DNA of 64,000 nucleotides, taken from contig JARFJB010000534.1 in the NCBI GenBank assembly GCA_036346205.1, positions 5,461,001 to 5,525,000 on the forward strand, read 5' to 3'. A program made the translations under genes and the position numbers. Numbering within the stretch: position 1 is the stretch's first letter; each line of letters starts with the position of its first letter. Below are positions 58,580 through 64,000 of this stretch, piece by piece. This stretch comes from Vesta saturnalis (Eukaryota; Arthropoda; Insecta; Coleoptera; Lampyridae). The notes beneath the pieces are model-generated. The model was given only the letters and a program-made list of their open reading frames with translations, ran no database searches and was not told the DNA's origin.

Positions 58580-59356
58580 ATTGATTCCACGAGTTGGGAA
58601 GGAAATAAACGGTCGACCACAGTAGTGCTCCCATGCTATGGTAAGGCATTGTATACTGCAGAGAGGCTCCAATGTCTCCACAGGCGTTTCTTCGCTAGGA
58701 ACTAGGCTTCCCCCTGGCCACGCTAAGGCTTTCCCTCGCGCAATCCCTTCGGCACCTAAAACTGCCAAACGACCTTGGGATTGGGGGATTTTTTATAGAG
58801 GTTACCTTCCTCGTAGCCCAGGCGGTAAAGCCAAGGCCACCGACCGCTAGCTGTACGACGTTCCCTAGCCACGCCCTGCCAGAGTCTTTCAAGTACAATT
58901 TGCCGTTGCGGTATTAGGAGACGGCTAGTGCTCAGCCGTCCCCAGCAAGGACATACCGGGCTTGCCACACCCGTATACGCTTTTAACGACGCATGTCCTG
59001 GAAAGGGTAGAAAGAAAAGAAAGGGTCTCTCAAATTTAACTGGGAGCCTGAAGAGATCAAGTGCTGGAACGAGAGTGTTCCGATAGGAAAGACCTAAAGG
59101 AAGGGAAGTCACTCAAGACTAGTAGAAGAAAAGTGTACTTCCAGCTAGGGGAGACGCAGGGTTACCGTCCTTGTCCTCGTTAGTTACGAGACCCCACGTG
59201 AACTGGTCCGCGACACCGTATTATGTAGAGCTAACAGTGACGGTTTTAAGGCCACGAGCTCATATTTCGGTGTTGGCCTTTCATCACTTACGATCATTTA
59301 CATGGTCGTTCCCCTATCCGCCACCTGGGGACGCGCCTAGTAGGTAGTTCAACCAT
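58580..59356 (-). other. I-clade LINE 5' UTR
   Basis: About 780 bases of GC-richer sequence upstream of ORF1 with no convincing ORF. I-group elements keep an internal promoter at the very 5' end of this region; I cannot point to one here. Confidence 0.5.
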
Positions 59357-59386
59357 TATTATTACTATTATTATTATCATTATTGG
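59355..59386. repeat. (ATT)n tract
   Basis: Imperfect ATT repeats on the 5' border of the ORF1-only element; a longer (ATT)n is at its 3' border. Confidence 0.8.
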
Positions 59387-59513
59387 TCTGACACTCTTAG
59401 AGATCGGACGTGTTTGGTGCGCGCTCCCAAACAGTTTGTAAACGGTAAATTTTAAAAACGTAATAAACTTCGATATAATAGTGTAATTAATTTGGTAGTG
59501 AATTTATACAAAT

Positions 59514-60416
59514 ATGTCTGCTAAAATAAAATGTAATCTATGTAACAATTTAATTGAAAGCGAAGAGGTCAAATGTTATGGATGCAACATGGAATATCAT
59601 TACGCGTGTTCGATATCAGAACACACACTTCGAGGCAAGTCAAGGGAAATTAGATTATTGTGGAGATGTCAAAGATGTCGACAAACTAAATCCACATCTA
59701 ATCAAGGAGCTACAGTGGTTGATGCAGAAATAGATATATCAAGAAGCGAACGAATTTGAGGAAATTACTCCCGCGCTTAAAATGTTTATGGACAAAATTA
59801 CCACATCCTTACAATCTACGTCGCAAAAAATTGGCAAAATTGATGATTTAAATTCCTCAATAAAACAATTTTCAAAAGAAAATAATGATCTGAAGGAAGA
59901 AATTAAATCGTTGAAGCAAATCTTGCAAAATAAAGATAGGGAAATTGAAATGCTATCATTGCGTGTAAACAGATTAGAGCAGCACAATCGACACAAATTT
60001 ATGGAAATACATGGAATAGAGAAGGATGATAAAACTACGCCGGATAAAAAATTTACTGAAATTATGGAAACTATACGTTGCGAAGATGTTGAATCCAAAT
60101 CTGTAAATCAGTTAACATTCGGTAATACAAATATTTTGTTTGTTAGGTCTGAAGAAAGGACAAAATTATAAAAAAGGGGCGTCTGTGGTGGCGTGAACTA
60201 TCTGATGTAGATAAGAAATCTGGTCGACGCTTCTTTTTTAATGAAAACCTCACCTATTATTATCGTAATTTGTTTAGAGAAGTAAGAAAAAAAGCTTATT
60301 CGTTACGCTATAAGTTCGTATGGATTAAACACGGGTGTATCTATGTGAAAAAAGACGAAGGTGCAATACCGGTAACTATAAGTTCGTTGCTTGATTTGGA
60401 CAAGATAATATCTTAA
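59514..60416 (+). pseudogene. LINE ORF1 protein: PHD finger, coiled coil, FP-like C-terminal domain
   Basis: Starts MSAKIKCNLC at 59514. The N-terminal C4HC3-like finger (CNLC...CYGC...YHYAC...WRCQRC) is a PHD-type domain as in CR1/Jockey ORF1 proteins. After a one-base shift near 59735-59750 comes a coiled coil (59850-59985, heptads with Leu/Ile), then FMEIHGIEK, and after a second shift near 60168 a C-terminal domain RRFFFNENLTYYYRNLFREV...YKFVWIKHGCIYVKKDE. This resembles the baculovirus FP25K-like fold common in insect LINE ORF1 and transposon-associated proteins. The stop is TAA at 60414. An RNA/chromatin-binding role is inferred from the family. Confidence 0.7.
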
Positions 60417-61422
60417 ACATTTGATTTTGTTTTGAAATTGGTTTGGTTTGTTTAAGAATAGATGAAGAAAGATAAGAAGGATTTTTAGGTTTCATACTTT
60501 GTAAATATGAATGTGTTCAGATAAACGATATCGTAAACGTACATCCATAAATGGGATATTATTTTTGATTATGACAATTTGTAAATTAATGTCATTGGAA
60601 AGAAAGATTGATTTAACTTTTATTTTTTAAACCTTTAAGTAAGTTTTTATTTACAGCTGAATACTGAACCAATTATTATTTACTTTTACTCCAATTGTTT
60701 GATTGATGCATTCACAGATGATACAAAAAAATTACATGTAGGTACTTTAATTTAAATAGCATCTGTGATATTATAATTATTTAAGCACATGATTAGCAAA
60801 TTTCAAGCTCAACTATTGTAATCTAATTTATACGTTGATTTATGATATAATTTACACTAAAACATGTTCAATTCTGTATTTTGATTACTTAAATCACCAA
60901 ATTTTTACTTACAATTTATAATTTGTAGTTTGTAGGAATTAGGGACAAATAATTATTGGAAAATAGGGTAAATTTTGTTTTGTTTACAACTTCAGAGTAC
61001 TAAGGTTACAAATTTTTATTTATTGATTTAATTTAAGTTATATCAAATATAAAAAAACAGTATAACTGGTAGTACAGTTAATATTTAATGAAAGTAAAAA
61101 AAAAAAATAAAAATAAGTTATTTTTATAAATTAAACAATATAAAATGCTACATAGCTTTTGTTTCATAATGTTTGTATATATGTAATATAATGATAAATC
61201 TTTATTAATTATTTCTGTTCGTTAATTTAATGCCTGATTTAAATTTACCAAATAATTTATTAAGTTGTTTAAGTTATGTAAGAGTGTCTGTGAAGTAGCT
61301 TTAAAACATCTTTATTGTAAATGTTTATTTTGTTTATGAACGGAACTGACCGTTAAGTCTTGAGGACTTGGTTGGACCGCAAATTGTAGGAAAATTGAAA
61401 AAATAAAGATTCAAAGATTATT

Positions 61423-61423
61423 A

Positions 61424-61478
<55 letters not shown>
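61423..61478. repeat. (ATT)n microsatellite, LINE tail
   Basis: About 18 ATT units directly after the AATAAAGATTCAAAG end of the ORF1-only element. Confidence 0.9.
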
Positions 61479-61484
61479 ACATTA

Positions 61485-61493
61485 GCTCCCATT
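61485..61493. repeat. foldback target-site duplication, left
   Basis: GCTCCCATT; the same 9-mer occurs at 61820-61828. Confidence 0.65.
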
Positions 61494-61551
61494 AATAAAA
61501 TACTTATCTTTTTTGGATTTTTTTAATGGTGTTTTTTAAATTATACATTCT

Positions 61552-61587
61552 AAACGTTTCGATAACACTTACAGTTATCTTCGTCAG
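61552..61587 (-). ncRNA. hammerhead-like core, foldback left arm
   Basis: Minus strand CTGACGA, stem GATAAC/GTTATC with a 7-nt loop, then GAAACGTTT. The TAG after the cleavage position can pair with the CTA before CTGACGA as a 3-bp helix I. ACGT is self-complementary (dimeric helix III). One extra A sits between CTGACGA and the stem. Confidence 0.6.
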
Positions 61588-61688
61588 TAGTAATATTTGT
61601 TAAAAATTGTTAAAGATGTTGTAAACAATTTTTCAACTTCGACAAAATTGTTTACAACATCTTTAACAATTTTTAACAAATATTACTA

Positions 61689-61723
61689 CTGACGAAGATA
61701 ACTGTAAGTGTTATCGAAACGTT
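61689..61723 (+). ncRNA. hammerhead-like core, foldback right arm
   Basis: Same core on the plus strand: CTGACGA 61689-61695, stem GATAAC/GTTATC, GAAACGTT 61716-61723. The following base is C instead of T, weakening helix I by one pair. Confidence 0.6.
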
Positions 61724-61819
61724 CAGATTGTATAATTTAAAAAACACCATTAAAAATCCCAAAAAAAGATGAGTATTTTATTATGAGTGATAATGGTGAA
61801 AGTTTACATTTTCATATTC

Positions 61820-61828
61820 GCTCCCATT
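61820..61828. repeat. foldback target-site duplication, right
   Basis: GCTCCCATT, identical to 61485-61493. Confidence 0.65.
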
Positions 61829-62924
61829 GTAACACCCCACTAGGTCACTCGCCACTTTTATACACTCTTCTTAACGTTATTTGTACGTTAATGGGAACTT
61901 ATTAAGCTAGTACTAGAGTTAGTTTGTGCATCTTTGTCCCGAATAGGTCAGTTTTCGTGTTTATAGTGGTTTTGTAACTCATCATTTTTGGGTGCTGAGC
62001 CACGGTATATAGGATGGCAAGGTGCTTAACTTACGGAGCTATGGATGTAATCCAATTTTATCATTTCTAACATATACTTTACACGTTTTTCTGTAACGCC
62101 TGTGCAGTATTCTTAGTCTGTTTTCTGCGCAGTGGTCCTTTGCGTACATGTTAAATAACTGCAAGTTCTTCTTGCTGTATCGTTTTATGTTTATTACTAA
62201 ACTGGCTTGGCTTATGGGTTGTAACTGGCCTAATATTTATTGAAAAATGTGTACATAACTTATTATTTGCTAACCAAAATTACTAGAAGGAATACTTACC
62301 AGATTAATCTTGGGATTGGTCTTCGTAAGGGTAACCTGTAACAATAATTTTTAATTAATAACAATCACTCAGCATAACTCTGACTTGTGAAGTCAGAAAA
62401 AATATGGTTATCAGTTGTTATAGAGTGCAGAAACATGTAGCAAAGTAAGAATCTTTTGGTCCTTGGTGCTCTTTTCTGTCACATCTTAAATAAGTTATAG
62501 ACAGTTTTGGATATGTACGATAACATTGGGCAACATACAGAGCATCCATTGGAAGCGAACTGAAGTTTGTAATATTTTCAGTTACAGTTTCAACAAAACG
62601 CTGCTGGTCGTGATGTGAATGTTATGATATATGAAATTACACTTGATCATTGAAGAAACTAAAACTTAAGATGTTAATGTAATGCATTTTCACAACAGTT
62701 ACAGTTTAATTAATTAACTAGTATATTACTGATTCCTTTTTGAAAATTAATGAGGAGTCTTTCATACGAAAATGTACTCTCTGAGCCCTCTCTGATGAGT
62801 TAAGCGCCTTCAAAGGAAAAGAAAAAATAAAGTTTTGATTATTTTCGCAAAATTAAATTAACGTAGGTATAATGTTGGGTGGATGTTATACTATTACGAA
62901 TCAATTTTTTTTATAAGGAACTAT
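61829..62924. other. non-coding spacer
   Basis: About 1.1 kb without a recognisable gene or repeat. Confidence 0.45.
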
Positions 62925-63240
62925 TGTCATCAACAGGGAGTTCATGAATTTCAGCAGAGTTGATGCATGAATCCTGCAAAAAACTATCCAAATCAATCTT
63001 TAATGTATTTACCTTTTTTGTAAGACTAGCATTCTCACTCAATAACTGATCAATATTGATTTATTGAGATTTAGCCAACTTACTAATTTAATTTTTTATA
63101 ACATTCTTAAAACTTTCTAGCATGATTGTAAATATTTCCATTGCTGATCCACTGTTTAAAAAGTCTTGTTTACTTCAACTGGACCTCCTATTCTTGTCAC
63201 AGCTTTCACATAACCGCTTCTCAAGTTCAGCTTTTACACT
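62925..63240 (-). pseudogene. relic of LINE ORF1-type PHD/coiled-coil protein
   Basis: One minus-strand frame stays aligned over about 105 codons despite three stops: CESCDKNRRSS (end of a PHD-type finger, about 63195), then a coiled-coil with LLSENASLTKKVNTLKIDL (about 63050-62995) and SCINSAEIHELP (about 62960). This matches the order finger, coiled coil, conserved EI-x-x-P block of LINE ORF1 proteins such as 59514-60416. It stops abruptly at the hammerhead-bearing repeat at 63243. Confidence 0.6.
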
Positions 63241-63242
63241 AC

Positions 63243-63400
63243 TTATTAAAATACTTATCGTTTTGAATTTTTATAGGGTGTATTTGTATATTTAAGTTAT
63301 ACAATCTAAACGTTTCGATAGCATTTACAGTTACGATCGTCAGTAGTAATATTATCTTTCAAAATTGTTAAAGATGTTGAAACAGTTTTGTGAAATATGA
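63243..63400 (-). repeat. solo arm of the hammerhead foldback family
   Basis: Co-linear with 61494-61620: TTATTAAAATACTTATC, the TTATACAATCTAAACGTTTCG block, CGTCAGTAGTAATATT and AAAATTGTTAAAGATGTTG. More diverged than the two arms at 61.5 kb. It directly abuts the ORF1 relic. Confidence 0.75.
63308..63343 (-). ncRNA. hammerhead-like core, solo arm
   Basis: Minus strand CTGACGA then GAAACGTTTAG are kept, but helix II is weaker (GTAAC against GCTATC), so activity is doubtful. Conservation of the core while the flanks drift is notable. Confidence 0.5.
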
Positions 63401-64000
63401 AACATTGGAAACGCAAACATAAGCCCTTTAATATAACAGTAAATATAACATGTAAAGCCAACTATGGACTCCAATTTTAGTAAAGAATAACTAGATCATT
63501 AAGAAATTAGATATTATTAATCTGTCTTGAAGATGACAAATCAGAACACCCTCTAACGGTTAAAGGCTAACAGTGAAAAACAAAGAACAAATTTGACAAA
63601 ATTAAATCAAGTTACGATTAAGTGTAAAGTTGCGAAAAACTTTAATTTGAAATTGATAAAAGCATTCACAAATATAAACTTAATATGAATTAAAATAATC
63701 CAGTCAAGTTTAACAAAGAAATAGCTTTATCAGTAAATGCGTATGTCATTTTAACAAGTTTACGGGCATTAACGTTCATAGACGTCTTTTAAATGAGCAT
63801 CATGTGACATATCATTTATTCGACGTCCAGAGACGTCGTTCAAATTTCGTCCATTCTTTGGCTGTAATGTTCCAAGACGTCGAATTTGCATGGTAAAGCG
63901 CTCGAGTGTCATATTAAGCATATGAAAAACGTAAAAACAGGTCGGAGGCGGTGAAAGAAAATGGCTTGTAGCTTGATTTGTTTTAGGGTTTAGTGGCAGT
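63401..64000. other. non-coding spacer
   Basis: Nothing recognised. GACGTC-containing motifs (AGACGTC) recur at 63780, 63829 and 63871, within 100 bases. Confidence 0.4.

Larger units (their letters stand above)
53443..59356 (-). mobile_element. I-clade LINE, near full length
   Basis: Minus strand, with 5' UTR (about 59356-58580), ORF1, ORF2 with endonuclease, RT and RNase H, and a 3' UTR ending near an A-rich tract (T run at 53443-53453 on the plus strand, with AATAAA just upstream on the minus strand). Presence of RNase H and a three-knuckle ORF1 protein identifies the I group. Few lesions, so relatively young. Exact ends are uncertain. Confidence 0.72.
59386..61478 (+). mobile_element. 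ORF1-only LINE derivative (HAL1-like)
   Basis: 5' leader (59386-59513), a broken ORF1 (59514-60416), about 1 kb of 3' UTR with no RT, then AATAAAGATTCAAAG followed by (ATT)n, the tail style of several CR1/Jockey-related LINEs. A small AAGTC/GACTT hairpin sits at 61356-61371 just before the end. The ORF2 region is missing altogether, not just decayed: nothing resembling endonuclease or RT is seen in 60417-61420. This is the half-LINE layout known from HAL1 elements of mammals. Confidence 0.55.
61494..61819. mobile_element. small foldback element with two opposed hammerhead-like motifs
   Basis: Arms of about 140 bases (61494-61633 and 61643-61783) are near-perfect reverse complements around a roughly 10-nt centre (CAACTTCGAC); about 36 more bases continue to 61819. 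Nine-base direct repeats flank the unit. Each arm carries a hammerhead-like core (61552-61587 minus, 61689-61723 plus). No coding capacity. A third arm of the same family is at 63243-63400. Could be a retrozyme-like or Penelope-derived insertion. Confidence 0.7.

Overview
This is AT-rich eukaryotic DNA, almost certainly from an arthropod and most likely an insect. The evidence is the transposon mix: piggyBac, pogo/jerky, hAT, mariner, BEL/Pao with an envelope gene, gypsy, Penelope, I-clade and Jockey/CR1-type LINEs, and tRNA-derived SINEs. I see no convincing host gene; one 44-codon exon-like ORF at 18160 is the only candidate. The window is a stack of mobile elements in various states of decay, with non-coding spacer between them.

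Layout. 1-1575: 3' part of a pogo/jerky-type transposase pseudogene. 2036-4243: piggyBac transposase pseudogene (minus) ending in a recognisable terminal repeat and TTAA. 4449-18076: a hAT element with matching 15-bp ends and a perfect 8-bp target duplication; its transposase has a small first exon (5722-5749) and a large second exon (15623-17939). A 9.2-kb gypsy-type LTR retrotransposon (5974-15201, minus, 1.92-kb LTRs, 4-bp target duplication) sits inside the intron. 21069-23926: broken RTE-like LINE (minus) carrying a tRNA-derived SINE with 9-bp target duplications. 25640-36900: a satellite array of roughly 140-bp monomers that reverses orientation near 36080; it was hit by a Penelope-like element (27729-31194, 12-bp target duplication) and by a BEL/Pao retrotransposon with an env-like gene but most of gag-pol deleted (31446-35467, 5-bp target duplication). 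40020-43552: two more SINE copies and a Jockey/CR1-type LINE 3' end with poly(A). 46301-53201: a foldback-like structure made of 15-bp repeats, three copies of an unnamed repeat family, and decayed mariner/Tc1-like relics. 53443-59356: nearly complete I-clade LINE (minus) with ORF1 zinc knuckles and an ORF2 with endonuclease, RT and RNase H. 59386-61478: an ORF1-only LINE derivative (PHD finger, coiled coil, FP-like domain) between ATT microsatellites. 61494-61819: a foldback insertion with 9-bp direct repeats. 62925-63400: another ORF1 relic abutting a solo arm of that foldback family.

Most interesting signals. (i) The Penelope-like element carries, in each copy of its terminal region, a hammerhead-ribozyme-like core next to a 75-nt tRNA-like sequence with a fully paired 7-bp acceptor stem. 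(ii) The same type of hammerhead-like core occurs, as two opposed copies, in the small foldback at 61.5 kb and again at 63.3 kb, where no protein is encoded. These look like small ribozyme-bearing mobile elements. (iii) The ORF1-only LINE derivative resembles the half-LINE strategy known from mammalian HAL1.

Caution. The two gypsy LTRs differ mainly by single-base indels, many in homopolymers, and many ORF breaks are single-base shifts. Some frameshifts called here may be assembly errors; the in-frame stop codons are safer evidence of decay.
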